Assembly: GCF_003945595.2 (NCBI RefSeq)
Contig: NW_024104532.1
Span: 7,749,501-7,813,500 of the forward strand
Reading direction: 5' to 3'
DNA length: 64,000 nt
DNA from: Pipra filicauda
Lineage: Eukaryota; Chordata; Aves; Passeriformes; Pipridae
Below, piece by piece: positions 13,001 through 26,445 of this stretch (positions within the stretch are counted from its first letter, which is position 1; every line of letters begins with the position of its first letter). The position numbers and the translations under genes were made by a program. The notes beneath the pieces were generated by a model, which saw nothing but the letters and a program-made list of their open reading frames with translations, did not search any database and was not told the DNA's origin.

Positions 13001-16000
13001 TTCTTAACTTATTTCACTTCTTTATAGCTTGCATAATAAATTAGTGACTTTTAAAGTGTGTTCTCCCGTCGCTTGTGGCATTGTGTAGGTTATTTAGTTT
13101 AAAGTAATTATGCTTCATCACAGATTTATGTTCTAGTCAGAGATTCAAACACTGTGGAGCACTACAGTATATGAATGATTGCAAATTTTCAAAAGAGGAG
13201 AGTTTTTGAAGGTGTCTGTGTGTTAAGTTAAATTTTTGAATTAATAGGAACATCAAAGGTACAGCATCTGGGTCAGAGAAGGACCTCAGCAGAACTGCTG
13301 TTTGAAGCCTTTCATTCTTGACCTCCAGGACTGTAATAAACTTTGAAATAATTTTCAAGGACACTTCAGATGCTCTGTCAATTAAACTGCCTTGCAAGCC
13401 CTTTTCCTGTTGGCCTGTAGCCATTATTTAATACAGTCATTAAAATTTAGTTCTAGGAGATATTGTATGACACATGACGTGTTTTCATCAAATGGATTTC
13501 CTACCAAAAAACAAAACAAAAAAAAAAGGCAAAAATAAAGGGAGGTAGAATACTTATTAAAAATAATACTAGATTATCTAGAGGAGGATTTTAAGAGAAT
13601 ATATATTTTGGTTACACTGTGCTTTTGTATTCAGGTGCTTAATCTGCACAGGTCAGGTGTGATCAAAGCACACAATAAGCTTAGGAGGACATGTAATACT
13701 AAAAAACTTCACAAAATTAAAAAAAAAAAAAAAAACAAACACAAACTAATAGTGAATTCTTTTTCCATTCTGGAAATGCTCATGTAGAACATACAGGGCT
13801 GTGGACACACTCTAAGATAGGGCTGCTGAAGATTCTGTTGTTTTGAGATGTTACAAACCAGAATATTTCTTCTGGCAGAAATGTTCTGCAGGGATGTGTG
13901 CAGTGGGGTAAGAGGGCAGTGTTGTCTCACAGGCTGCTGTTGCAGGAGATGTTAATGACCCAAGAAGAGGAGGACTTGAGTGTTGTTCTGTCTTTTGTGA
14001 CTGTTGTGACTTTGGGGACGTTTTTCAGTCTTTTTCTTCCTTTTTCCCCCTTTTCAGAGCTGCGGGGTGGCAGCAATGGCAGCGATATCTGCCAACCACA
14101 AGAGTGCTTTGGGCTGGAAGACATTTGTCCAGTGTCCTTCAGTGGACTGTGCTGGATCTGCACAACATTTGGTACTGGCCATCGCTAAAGGGCTTCAAAT
14201 GTGTCTGCCAAGGTGGGGATGATGTGCTGGTTCCACTCCTACCCTGCAGCAGTTCTCTGTGCCCTCTTCAGCTTTGTCAGTAGCTCAGATTACCTCATCT
14301 TCAGTTCTAACATCAATGACACTATCCAAATAAAGATGGGGGGACATTTGGTAACGTGCCAGTGATGTTACCTGTGCTCTGTTTTCAGCAGAAATTGAGT
14401 TTTATTGAGGCTCCATGTTGCTTGGCCAGATAGTTTGATTTAAAGAGAGATAGAGGTGATACTGTCAGGAAGAGAGCGAGTAGTTTCATGACACGCATAG
14501 CTGAGAGAAATTTTCAGCAGCTGCTCCTCTTGGAGGAAAAACAAACAAACCACTCACCCCAAACCAAACAAAACCCCCATAACGCTGGCACTGTCTTTTT
14601 TTCAAAGTTTAGCCTTTATTTCTGGCCACAATTAATAGCATGTATGAAGACAAGTCTTACAAGCTGCTACTCTGCCTTATGATCTGGATATAATTCTTCC
14701 CTTCAGCTTCATGTGTATTTGTTTATGAAGGCCACAGTTTCTAAACGTTAAAATTGAAATCAATAAATCTATTTCCGTGGTTCTGAAATAGCAACAGCCG
14801 ACATCCCATTCGTTTGGAAATGGAAATCTTCCTTCCTTTCTGGCTTTAGCAGAGCTTTAGGGAACTCTTAAATCCTGAAGCCCATCACACTCAGGTAGGC
14901 TTCAGAGTTAAGGCCCCATGTTTTATCCCCTGTACCTTACACCTAACTTTGTTGTGCAGGATAGCAGAGGGTACACAGCCAAGATACCAGGAATTGTGCC
15001 ATACTGTTGTGCATCACCTCCCTTCCTCCCTCTCCTGTATACAGAGACTCAGATACCTACATCCCACCTTCTGGAATAAGTGTAACCTTCTGTCTCTTGC
15101 TACGCAGCAGAAAATCTGCTTAACACTAGATACTACAGAATGAATTGGGGTTTTTTGTTTGCTGCTCAGTCAGTCAATTGGTTGATTTTCAAAGAGAGTA
15201 TGAAGGACTGTCATTTTGTGCATATTTATGTATTTTTTACTGTGGGCATTAATCTCCTGCTTTGTTTAGTCTAGTTCACAACAGTCTGCCTCTCCAAGAA
15301 GTTGTCTTTCCTTAAGCAACCAGGTTCTGCAATCTGCTGCTTATTGCATCTTGAAAAGCTTGGTATAAATTCAAGTCAGGGACATTGTACTCTAGTCAAG
15401 GGACTGAGAGGATCGTAAAGAAAAATGAGAGGTATAGCAAATGTGTTTCCAATCTCTGTAGTATATATAATAGAAGGTTTTATTCTGCAATTGTCAGAGA
15501 GGATCTCATTAGGGCTCAGACTTTCCTGTTCCTGAAAAAGTTCTCGTGTTGGGTACTTTAAAGGGAAGAGTTCACAGAGTTAAGATTTAAGGGCATAAGC
15601 TCCCTTCTAATACAGGGAACTGTGATCACAATGGACTGAAAAGTTCATAAGCTGTTTTGAAGACAGTAGTAATATGTACACTTTGCTTTATTCAGAAGCT
15701 CCTTCATGATGCAAGTGCACCTGCAGAGCTGTGAAGGAAAGGAATTTTCCATTGCGTTGTCATCCGTTAGCCTCCAAAGGCAGCTGCCTAAAAATAATGG
15801 ACTGGATCAGCTCTAACTTGATTTTTTATATATATATATATATATTTATTTATTTTAGCAATAAACCTTTCCAAGGCAGGCTGAGAGGTTTAGGAGCACA
15901 AACCTCTCAAGCTGTCCTTGTGCTCTGTGTCAGAGCCCTTCTCCAGCTGCAACTGGGAAACTGCACTTCCCTCTATTCCTGCAGACATGAATAAGAATTC

Positions 16001-19000
16001 CATAACCTTCCTGTGGTTTTGCTAACTTGCACCCATTGTATGTGCCAAAAGTATTAGTAAGATTGTTACATATTTTAGAAAACCAGGAAAAACTAATAGA
16101 GAAATCTGAAAGATCTTTGGATCTCTTGTTCTGAGCCTGACAACTGGGATAAATAAATTGTCCCTTAGAATCCGTCTCCCAGTGGTGGTTCAAAGAGCAA
16201 CAGGTGTCCCCAAACAGTACAGGTTTGAGTTCTTAAAATAGCATATTGAAATGGAAGTAAAGTTAATAAATAGATACATAAACAAAGACAGGAAAATGAT
16301 GGTGGGAGTTTCTGGTCCAAGTTCAAGTGGGCTTCTAACTCTGGAACTTGCATTTTTCAATTTTTACCATTGTAGTTACTATTTTTGTTGCTTTCCTTTT
16401 CTGCTCCCTGTCTCAAATGGTTTATTCATAATATTTTTTCCCATTTTATTTAAAAACCCAAAGTTTCATTTTTAAAGATTTATTTTTTAATTTTCAGAAA
16501 ATGATTTTTTTTTTTAGTATTCAGAATTATTAAAGCTTTCTGTCCCCAAACAGACTGTCCTTTCCCAGGTGGGTCCATGTCTGTTTAGAGGGGAGATGCT
16601 TTGTGGTGCTGCCACTGTCTAAAGGACTTACTGTAGTTTGGAATTGGTTCAGATCATAACACAGCAAAATATTACTGACTAAGCTGAGTAGCTGAGCCTG
16701 TTCCTTTAGTTTGACTGTTTTTCCAAAAAACCTTTCAGACATGATTTTTCTCCTTATGATAAGCAACTTTTTATCAGTATGGTGTTTATTTTTCTAAACT
16801 GAAAATAAAAATAAACCCATACTTTTCTGATCTGCATTTCATTGTTCTTTCAGATCTTACACAGGTACCTGTTGATGAACTCGTTAAACCTTTGTAACAA
16901 ATGAAAATTATGGAAAAAAAAATTCAAAGCCAAAAAACATGAGATTGGTCAGTTTTGGAGGGGCCCAGCTACTGGAGAAATTATCTTGAGCCTGACACAG
17001 TGAGCACTTACCATATGTTTGATTTTAAGGAACATTTTGATAGTTTCCTGAATGTATTTATTTTAATTCACAGATGGGTATCATATTTAGCCAGTGTGAG
17101 AATAATCTTTGAAAAAATCTGTTGCTTTTTAAAATCAAATTTCTGAACTTGAAATATACTGTCAACACATTAGACAGAATCCTGGAAGCTGTTCCTGGTA
17201 GATTAGGTCACCTTGTTTTAATATGGAGAATAGCTTTAAAATTCCTAATTCAGTGTATTGTGGGGTAATTGTTAAATGCCGCTTAGGCTTGTACTGATAC
17301 ATTTAATTATTTACTTAGATAGTCCTAGATAGTCCTCCTAACTGCAAGATGAAGCCATTATTTCATTGAGTTCTGAAATTCTAAAAGACATTTTTCACTT
17401 TTTTACGAATTTATTTTAATTAGAATTTCAAGCTGTGATACCTTTAGAACAACAACAAAACACTTCCTATTGAAGGAATGAGCTGATCTTAGTTGCTTTG
17501 TGGTCAGAGCTACTGAGGTGAGTTTTCCTTAATATGCAAAATAATATGAAATATGACAATATTAACTTGAGCCAGAAAGCAAATAATTGCTTCTTTCTTC
17601 TAGATGGCATCAAAGCTGGAGATCTGAGCTGGAGCAGATTCTCTATCTAATAATTAATAATCTTTCTAATAAACATGTGACAGTCTCCTAGGATATGTGG
17701 TTTGGTTCTGGCATGAGTGAGGCAGGGGGGTGTGAGCTGGGCAGCTCTGCTGAAAGTTCTCCCCATGTAAAATATATGCATATGTATAATTTCATATAAA
17801 GACAGATGACATAAAGATCTTTCTTGCTCCACAATACTGCATTTTAGTCTTGAGTAAATACATTGTTTTAGCTAAAGAAATGAAGACTGAGTGTTACTGT
17901 AAACATTGAATGGGTCAGTGTCAAACTCGTTGCTATTGATTGGAAAGTACTTCTGTGGTAATGACTAAATACAGAGACAAGAGCCTGGACTGGGACCAGG
18001 ATTGACATTTGGGCTTAATGATATAATGAGACTTTAATAAGCCAGTAATAGGCAGCCTCACAAAATGAAATGAGCAAAGATTGCAAATACACAGATCAGT
18101 TCCTTGGATCTTAAACACAGAAATTGTATTAATCTGTATCGATAAAAATTAATTGCTTATTTTATATGGTCCAGATGCAATTATAGATCAAGATAACATT
18201 TCTTAATAAGGCAACATAGTCTTTCAAATTTCAAACCTTATGAACTATTGCAGCCATGACTTCAGGAGACCTGGAGCACAAGTTCTATTCCCTCCTTCAT
18301 TCATTCTGGCTTTTTTCCTGCCCCTCTCCCTCTCGTGCTCTGCCTTGACTCCATTTGTTCTGAACTGTTTTACTGGCTCTGTCACATTTAGGCCAGAGTT
18401 TAAAGTCTCTCTGTATTGGAGGTTTATGGTACAGTGATTTGATGGCCATATCAGGCCTCCACAAACTTTTATTTTCAAATTTAAGTTTAGTAAATTGATC
18501 ACAGAAAGAGTCCAGCTGACTTTACTGCAACACCTGTATAAGTATGAGCAGGTTTATGGTTGGAATTTGCTCTGCAGACTCAAGTTTCCTGCAGTCTCTT
18601 CAAAGAGAGCAATATTGGGATCCTCCCACAGAACAAATCAATGTCACAGGGTCTTAAATAAGCAGGAATAGGGAAAATAAGGAAGTGAAACTTGTTATAG
18701 TGTACCGATTATTAATTTCTGAATAGCACCTTTCAGGTTGTTTGAATGTTATTTTATCATAGCAGGTTTACTGTGAAATATATAGAAGGACTGCAGTGTG
18801 AGCTTTTAATTATTTTTTGATAATGCTTGACTTTTGACCAAGAATCAAGTCTTATAATTCAGATCCTGTCTGCTCTGGTTTTGGTTTATCTGGACAACAG
18901 GTGGTGGGATGGCAGGTAGGCTTGTCATGTAAATGAAAAAATGAACAGATCTTAAATGTCCAAAATTTAGGTGTTAATTTATAGCAAACAGGTCTGAGCA

Positions 19001-20429
19001 AAACAACAAACTGATGCCCTACACAGATCACTGAAGATCCTTTTTCCCCTCTGTTGCTCAGCCTCAATTTTGTCTGAAGTCAATGTTGCTCTTCTTTTCT
19101 GATTGCCCTGGTATTTTAAGCTTTCTGCCAAAATAGGTGCTAAAGATCTTTTGTAGAACAGAATGTGAAAGAAAAATAACACTTCGACGTACACTAAAAA
19201 AGAAAAAAGATCATAGTCAACCCTTTTTACTGGTCTTGAAAAAACCTCCCTTTTTTTGTGCACATTAACCTCAATCCACACCGTGTGTGCAATGCACGTG
19301 AGCTGCTGGGGAAGGGAGAGCTTTGTCACAAGGCTCTGCCTGGGGCTTTTGGCAATATGTGTTTGACAGGACCCTTGACTCCATGTGTTTCCCACATGTG
19401 TAAAAGCTGTGTCTGAAAAACAGGAAAAAATTAATTTAATTTGGTTTACAACAGGTTATTCCAAAATTGATGCACAAATTGCATCTTCGTAGTCGCGCGC
19501 TTATTTGTTGGAACTGTTTCTTCTAAAATCTTCTCAGATCTTTTGTGACTTCATCAGATAAATTGAGAAAAGGAAAAGTTTATGAAAAAAAGAAGTGATG
19601 TGACACATGAGTTTTACTCATGTAAGAAAAGCAATTCTAAATCACTGTTTCCACAGAGGCTTTTTGCTGGTTTTTACTCACCTATATATTCAGCCATTTC
19701 TTGCCCATGTTGTAACCAGCAGCCCCCAGCATTCTAAAGCTGACTTGGTGGATTGTAGGTAGAAGCAACGATCAACTAATGTTCAGATGGACATATTTTA
19801 ATGATGTTGGAAATATATAAAACTGAATATCTTGTTGGCTGCGGTCACAAATGCATCTCATGTTGCTGTTTTCCTTGCTTTGTTTTGTTTTTGTTGAAAA
19901 CCCTTCATTGTTTCTTCTTGTTAACATAACATAACTGGAATAAGTTTCATATCACCATTCACCATTCCCACTTGACTTGACATTTTCGTAGTTCAGATGA
20001 GGCTCTAATAACCTTTCTGAGCTCTGCTGGCTCTAATGATGTCCATTCAATAAATGAGATTTGAGCACTGCTGCCAGGCTAAACAGTATACTTGTACTTA
20101 ATTGCAAAAAAAAAAAAAAGCTTCCTTGAGAATTAATATTTAGCACTTTGCTCAAAAATACAAATCTTTATAACAAGTGCAGTCACCTTGATAATTTTTC
20201 CCCCCTTTGGAACTTGATTGGTGACATCTCTATTTGCCCCTTTGTCATAAAGTGATAGGGATCCAGAAAACTTGCTAATATGATAATTCAGTTTCCTGTT
20301 GACATTACCTTTGTCTTCCGCAGCATAAGAAAATGGTGTCAGGTGTTATTTTGAGGGATGGTCCAACATAGTTTATGAATATTACTGGTGAGTGTTGCAG
20401 AAGGGAGGATGAGATGAGCTTACATCAGT
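10044..20429. other. Unique non-coding DNA, no gene seen
   Basis: AT-rich unique sequence. A (TA)9 microsatellite lies at 15827-15844 and a poly(A) run at about 13718-13735. A 10-base duplication (TAGATAGTCC twice) lies near 17316-17336, and a pair of similar TATTTCACTTCTT segments lies near 12992-13021. One patch at 14058-14212 resembles a spliced exon and is treated as a finding. No other coding, RNA or transposon signal stands out. Confidence 0.5.
15827..15844. repeat. (TA)9 microsatellite
   Basis: Nine perfect TA units follow a T-run and lead into TTTATTTATTTT. It is a simple AT dinucleotide repeat, likely length-polymorphic. Confidence 0.9.
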
Positions 20430-21110
20430 GAGATTCACTTGTGGGGCCCATAACCGATGGCATGTGTCAACTCTGAGGGAGTAAGTAGGAAAAAAGAAAA
20501 GGGGAGAGAAACAGAAGAAAAGGAAAGCTCCCAGTGGTGAGCTGGGTGGGGGAAAGGCAGGGGATCCCAGAGGAGTGTCTTTTCCAGGGCTGCAGGTGAC
20601 CCCACTCCCACGGGGACGATGTATTTCTTGTCAGGACATGTTCAGGCATCCCTGAGCTCATTCCTGCTGAAGATGCCCTTTTTAGTTGCAGACTGGGATG
20701 TGACCAGGGGGGTGTCCCACACCCTCGGGCTGTCCACCTTTCAGTGGGCACATTACTGGGTCCTGCTTGTTGCCCACTGAAATGACTTTGGCCACCTCCT
20801 TACTCTGTGTCTTGTTTTCCTCTAAGGAAAGGAGAAGCTACAGAACAAGGGGTAGGGAAAAGGAGAGGAAAGAGGTATTGATTTCCATGCCAGGAGGAGC
20901 CCAACATAATGGCAACACCAGGATTTGCAGCTGCAGAGCCATGAGAGTAATGGGACAGGAACATGATCAAGGGAGCAGGGAAAGCTCTGCCCTGCAGCTG
21001 AGGGCTGAAGTCACGGGGCAGCTACAGAGCTGCAGAAGGAAGGCCCTGAGCACTACAGAGGTTGAGGCCCATCTGGCCCTGTGGAAAAAGAGACTAAAAG
21101 TTAGAAGAGA
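20430..21110. other. GC- and purine-richer unassigned patch
   Basis: This segment differs from its surroundings. It has purine-rich runs (about 20480-20530 and 20820-20880) and a higher GC content, and it contains a perfect inverted repeat at 20739-20782. Two frames cross it, 94 codons on minus at 20467-20751 and 137 codons on plus at 20767-21180, but neither resembles a known protein. It could be an unrecognised old repeat, perhaps LTR-derived, or a piece of a non-coding transcript. I saw no TG...CA LTR ends, TATA box or primer binding site to settle this. Confidence 0.35.
20739..20782. repeat. Perfect 12-bp inverted repeat with 20-nt loop
   Basis: TTTCAGTGGGCA at 20739-20750 is exactly repeated in reverse complement as TGCCCACTGAAA at 20771-20782. 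The spacer is 20 bases, so RNA or single-stranded DNA could form a stable stem. Its function is unknown. The stem is short for a microRNA precursor. Confidence 0.85.
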
Positions 21111-21791
21111 CAAAATATGCAAAATACTTTTTTTAGTAATTTTTATACTTTTGTTTCAATTGTTTTTCATGCTTTACTAAATGAGGGCTTGAGGAAAGAC
21201 AGCAAAAAAAGATGTTTTTACTGTACAACTGAATGTGGGAAGAATCTAAATGGTGAAGAGTGCTCCGGGAGAGAAAATGAGAGAGTAGATGCTCCATCTG
21301 TGAGGATTTTCTTGTTTGCCATAGCACTCTGTCAGGCCTTTTTATTTCTGCTGCTCTTTGTTTGTAAACTGGTAACTCTTTGCAAATCATGCAGTTGGAG
21401 CAAAGAACCCTTTAGCCAATATTTGTTTCCAAACACTGAGAGCTGATGGTGAGCATGATGGTGACCTTTAGTGGATCCTGGAAATGCATAAGCTGAGTGT
21501 GCAGGGGATGGCAAAGACACTGTGTGATGTACTCAGGGTATGGAGAGAATGTGTGAAAGCATGTGCTCCAGGCAGCTGAGCTGCAGGACACCTGCAGTGA
21601 TGGCATTTCCCAGTCCTTATGTTATTGTTGCAATGGGAGTTAAATGCAGGAGAACTCTTGGAGTGAGCAGAACAAACTCAGCTCTGGTATGCATTGGGCA
21701 ATAGGGTTCCCCTGCTCCCATTGCCTAATTTGCCAATCCAGCAGTGTAGTCACACAATTCTCTGGGTTGAGTTTTTCTCTGGTGTAAGACA

Positions 21792-21796
<5 letters not shown>

Positions 21797-21838
<42 letters not shown>
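21797..21838. repeat. Compound (TG)14(TA)7 microsatellite
   Basis: Fourteen TG units at 21797-21824 run directly into seven TA units at 21825-21838. Alternating purine-pyrimidine tracts of this kind can adopt Z-DNA or cruciform forms and are usually length-variable. The overlapping open frames encode only alternating Cys-Val or Thr-His and are not genes. Confidence 0.95.
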
Positions 21839-21839
<1 letters not shown>

Positions 21840-23039
21840 GTGGATCTCCAGCAGTCATGGTAAGATGTTCTCCTTGTGCTCTCCAAACCAACAAAATGTG
21901 CATTTACATGGTGACTTTTATAGCTCTGTTTTCTCTTCAAACTCTTGGAACACTGAATTCCCTGGGGAGGAGACTGAAGTCCTCAAGTCTTTATAGTCTG
22001 AGATAATTTTCGTGAACATTGATTTTCTTCCACAAGATAAGAGAAAACAGAATTCTACTCAAAATAAGGAAGAAAAGAACCCACAGATCCCATTCCCTTT
22101 TTAATACCCAGCCACCTTAGTGAATAACAAGCTGATAGTGGACACACCTACTTGGGTGTAGATCTCCCTGCATTTGGCTACATGTGGAGCTTTTGCCTCA
22201 GACTGTCTCAGCTTACACTCCAGAGGAAGAATTGGGTCACGTGTGTAATGATAGGAGTAAACAATCCAGGTCTTACCTCAGCAGAACCAGTGCCAAAAAC
22301 TGGCTGTTTTAAATGGGAGCTCCCAACCTCAGGAAGAGCACCATTGTGCGGAGAACCTGGCTGGAAATTTTACATTCCCCTTCACAGGGAAACTTTGGCA
22401 GTTCTGGGGGTCGAGGGGCAAAGGACCTTCAGCTCACAGAGTCCACTTATTGAAATCATCAGTGAGTGTTACAGGGGGTGAACCCAAACCTGTTACTCTT
22501 TCTGTCCACATTAGCACTCTGTGAATTTTAGTGTAATTAATGAATTTGGGCTTGAATGGCTGTGTTTGGAAAGAACTGGGATATGAATTGGCACCTAACT
22601 GCTTGAGCATCTCTAAAGGTACAGCAATATTGAGGCAGACCTAAGTTTGAAGTGGTAAGAAGTGTTTGCAAAGAGAAAGACTCAGAGATAATTCATGTGT
22701 TTGTTTAATAGAAAGAACAAAGCATTTTTAACAGCTAGTGAATTACTATCTTGTTTAGAAGCACAACTGTTTTTTACATCCTCTGGCAGGGCATGGCAGC
22801 AGCTTCTCCCAATGATATTTATATGTTAATAAAATAGTGAAATAATAAAACAAATGCAAGAGTGCATTTTTAACTTATATTGCTTGTATTAGATCCTGCT
22901 TACAGACAGTTAATGGTTTTTCCCTCTCCAGCTTTATACAGTGAAAAATAGTTATAAGAATAATAAGAAAGCTTCCTTAAATTTGTTTTCAGTAAGTTAT
23001 GTTCACCTTTTAAAAAAATAGTGTATAATTTGTTAATCT

Positions 23040-23720
23040 GCTTTCCCTGCCAAACTGGTTGTCTTATTCAACAATAAATCGAATACAAATCTTCCCCCAG
23101 GCAGAGAGACAGAATACCAACCCCTGAAAGTCTGGCAGCTTAATTGACATTTGGTGGTTGCCTTAGGCAGAAGTTAATTTCTACCCTGTTTATATATACA
23201 CATATACTTTTCATAAAGCATGCAGGCAGTGCTGCAGATAAATTAAGAGTAATTCATATTGTAGTTCCCAGGTACACACTTGTTGAAATGACATGAAACC
23301 ATTTCATTTTATGAGTGAAGGAGTTCCTCACAATTAACCAAATCTGTCAGCCTTGCAGGAACAGTGTGTTTCCAGGCAGCTGTATGAGGTTTTCAGAGCA
23401 CTATTTTTATTCAATTGCCATCGAGTGAATACAGCAATCTCAAGAAATAAAACTGAGGGCTTCAGACCTTATTCCCAGATGATGTCCCACCTGCCTGAAT
23501 GTTGATATTCATGAGTAGGAATTACCTGGCAGGCTGTTATGGCAAGTATAAATATTATTCATAAAAGAAGTTCTATAGGTGCCTAACTCACTGGTTCAAG
23601 GAAGTGCCAGGCAAGTTTCCTTGATAATTCATAATACACAGTCAGGTAAGAATAGCAATACCAGGGCATTCCAAGGTAAATGGAGGATTAATTTGAATTC
23701 TTTAAATTACATTTTTAATT
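23040..23720. promoter_or_regulatory. Possible conserved non-coding element
   Basis: This stretch has no repeat signature and no open frame. It carries several binding-site-like words in AT-rich, CpG-poor DNA: TTAATTGACA near 23141, TCAATTGCCA near 23412 and a run of AATTCAT/ATTCAT words near 23251, 23508 and 23558. The texture resembles vertebrate conserved non-coding elements near developmental genes. This is a judgement by eye; I cannot see conservation. It may equally be neutral unique DNA. Confidence 0.25.
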
Positions 23721-26404
23721 TTGATCTATCTCCTTTGCTTGTGTAAACTGAAGTTCAGGGAATGAAGTCCAAGATCCAGTAGTAAACCTCAGGCTTTGTG
23801 AAGGGATGGTTTCGCTCAGTGCCAGCTGTGGAGCTGGTCCATGTCTGTTCCTGTACCACTCCAGACTGTGATGAAAGTTCTGGTTGGTAAGGCTAATCCA
23901 CTGGAGCTATTTGATTATATCTGTCAGTGCTATAGGCACAGAAAATATTTATGAAACTAATGATTTAAAGTGCACTATTGAAACAGATGTGTACGATTAC
24001 AAAAACAGTATCAGTCACCCTGGTAGGGAAAAGTCTGTAAATCAAAGCCCAGAGAGCTTTTTCTTTAGTCAGTGAGACTCTGTGTGCTTCTGAGTGTGGG
24101 AACAATAGCAGAGGAAAAAAAACAAATATATTTCCTGAGTACTTCAATGTACATACCATTGAATATCACATTCCTAAGTGACAAGCAAGCAGCTGCTTTG
24201 AATTGCCCTAGTTCTTTGCGTGAACTTAGTTTTCCTTTGATTTCACAATACATATTGTCTTGTTTGGAAGAAATTCGATGTGATAAAGCTGTTTTTATGA
24301 TACAAGTCATCAGCTACAATAAAAACCTTTAGTAAAGATTCATGGGGTTTGGGCATTTTTGAACTATTCAGGAATGACAAGAGGCAGGTATTGCAGGCGC
24401 TCAGTAGGAGCAGTATTTTTACTCAGACACAAGGCTCAGAGCTGGGAATCTGCTTGATGATCAGAGATGCAATAGTAGCAAGTAATTTCTAGCTTGTAGG
24501 TAGAGTCACAGGAAATCAGGATGTGCTTAAAGCATTTTTGGCAGCAGTTGGGCTTGAGAGTCTCCTGCTGAGGGCAGAGGGACCAGGTGTCATTCCATCA
24601 TTCCACAGGCAGTGTCAGGATCTCGGGAACGAAGTGGTGACTGCATCATTACAGCAAACCACTAAAAGTTCTCCTCCAGTTCTCACTTTTTATAACACAC
24701 ATCCTCTGATTGTGACAGTGTTTATCAGCATAGCTTTGACCAGTCTTGCTCAAAGATGCAAAAGCAAACAGTTCTCTGAAGTGGCATACAATGAAAAAAG
24801 AAGTTGGGCAGTTACCTGCCGCTGATGTGGCACCAGCTGTGGCACCAGCCCTCACTGTATTTAGCCTTTTTCTACATATTAATGCATAGAACAGGGTGGC
24901 ACAAATAGATTACCCTTCTGAGTTTGTGTTCTGAGTGGATTTTAGTTGCTCTCACTGGTGCTGTTCACCAAGGAAATGTGCCAGTGGTGTGTGTGACAGT
25001 GTTGGATACACAGAGAGCTACCCAGAGCAAATCACCTGCAGGTGATCTGCAAAACCCTCCTCTGCTCTGCTGCTAAAATTAAGTTTATGGATAATTTATC
25101 ACCTACTTGTCTCTTGAATAAATTACACATACAAATGAAGACAGAGAAACTATAACAAGTGTTGCTTTTGGCTCTGGTAAATAGGCATGTGTGAATCTCT
25201 TATCAAATATCTCACAGACTGTTCTATTTAGCAGTTTCTGGTTTTGAACAAGTGATTCATTCTTGCAACTCTTGTCTTTGTAGTACAAACATTAAATATT
25301 CTTTCCCTTCCATGACAATTTAGAAATTATCTATTATATTTGACATGTCAAAACAAACCCTGATGTATAAAAAAATATCAGAATTTAGTAGCTGTGGTTA
25401 AAAATTCCACAATTATTTTGCTTTCATGTACTGTCATTTGCAACTTTCCAATGTATCTTTGATATAAAGATGTTACATTATGTTTTAAATCTGCTACTTG
25501 TTTACTAAGGTGTTTTTATCCAGTTTCCCCAGTTTCTTCTCAAAGAGGTATTTTCAGTATATTTTTGTGGTGTTTTTCTTGTTTAGAAATATTACTGTGG
25601 GTTCCTTAAATGTAAATAATGACAAAGGAAGCAAATGGAATGAACTTTGGAAATTGCCACGATAATAAATGCCCCATTGATTTTGTATTAAGCTACACAT
25701 GTACATTTTGTAATACTGCATTAATCAATAGATTTGTTCCTTTTAATTTCAATTTTTTTAGACCTTATGTCTCGGTGATACTCATGTGCTGCCCCTGAGA
25801 GTTTGCTTTAACTCCTTGGTGCTGTGCTAGGCCTGTCATCTGTTAAAATCCTGGAATCTGCATGTAAGGATGAGAAACAGGATGGGAATGCCTGAAATTC
25901 CAGAGGTAAAGAGAAGATTTGATCCCTTTCTGTGCTGGACACTCGAGGCTTTTCTTATTCACTTTGAAGATTTTAAAAGTTCTTTAAAGTTGTTTATTTT
26001 TTTTTGTCTTGAATTGTGCTGACCTTTGGCCAGCTCAGGTGTTGGAGCTCATTTTCCAAGTGTGCCGGGCCGATGCTGTTCCCCTCCCAGCCACACACCC
26101 GGGGCTGGGCACTGGTGTTGGAAAGCTGTGAGCAAAGTCAGTGCAGCTGCTCCAGGTGCACATTAACCCTCCCACTCACTCATTTCATTCCCAAATGTCA
26201 AAAATCACGGGGAGCTTGCAAAAAAAGACCCTGGCAAATAATGGGCTCGGGTTCTTGCTGTGACTAATACACCAAGTTAGTGGCTGGTTTCCACAAATGG
26301 TTATACTGTTAATGGAGCAGAGGAAAAAACCCTCAGATTATACAACTGGAACAAATGACCTTAGTTTAAAGAATGTTGTTGTTCCATAAGTACCTCGTGC
26401 TGCA

Positions 26405-26445
26405 CTTTTTTTTTCTTTTTTTTTTTTTTTGGGTGGGAGGGGGGA
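26405..26445. repeat. Poly(T) tract followed by G-rich run
   Basis: A T-rich tract with one interrupting C (26406-26430) is followed by GGGTGGGAGGGGGGAG. Read on the minus strand it is a C-rich run followed by poly(A). It might be the tail of an old retroposed sequence, but I see no source gene or target-site duplication, so it is annotated only as low-complexity sequence. Confidence 0.75.

Noticed and set aside
21640..22006. Frames with Cys-Val and Thr-His repeats
   Set aside because: They are translations of the TG/TA microsatellite.
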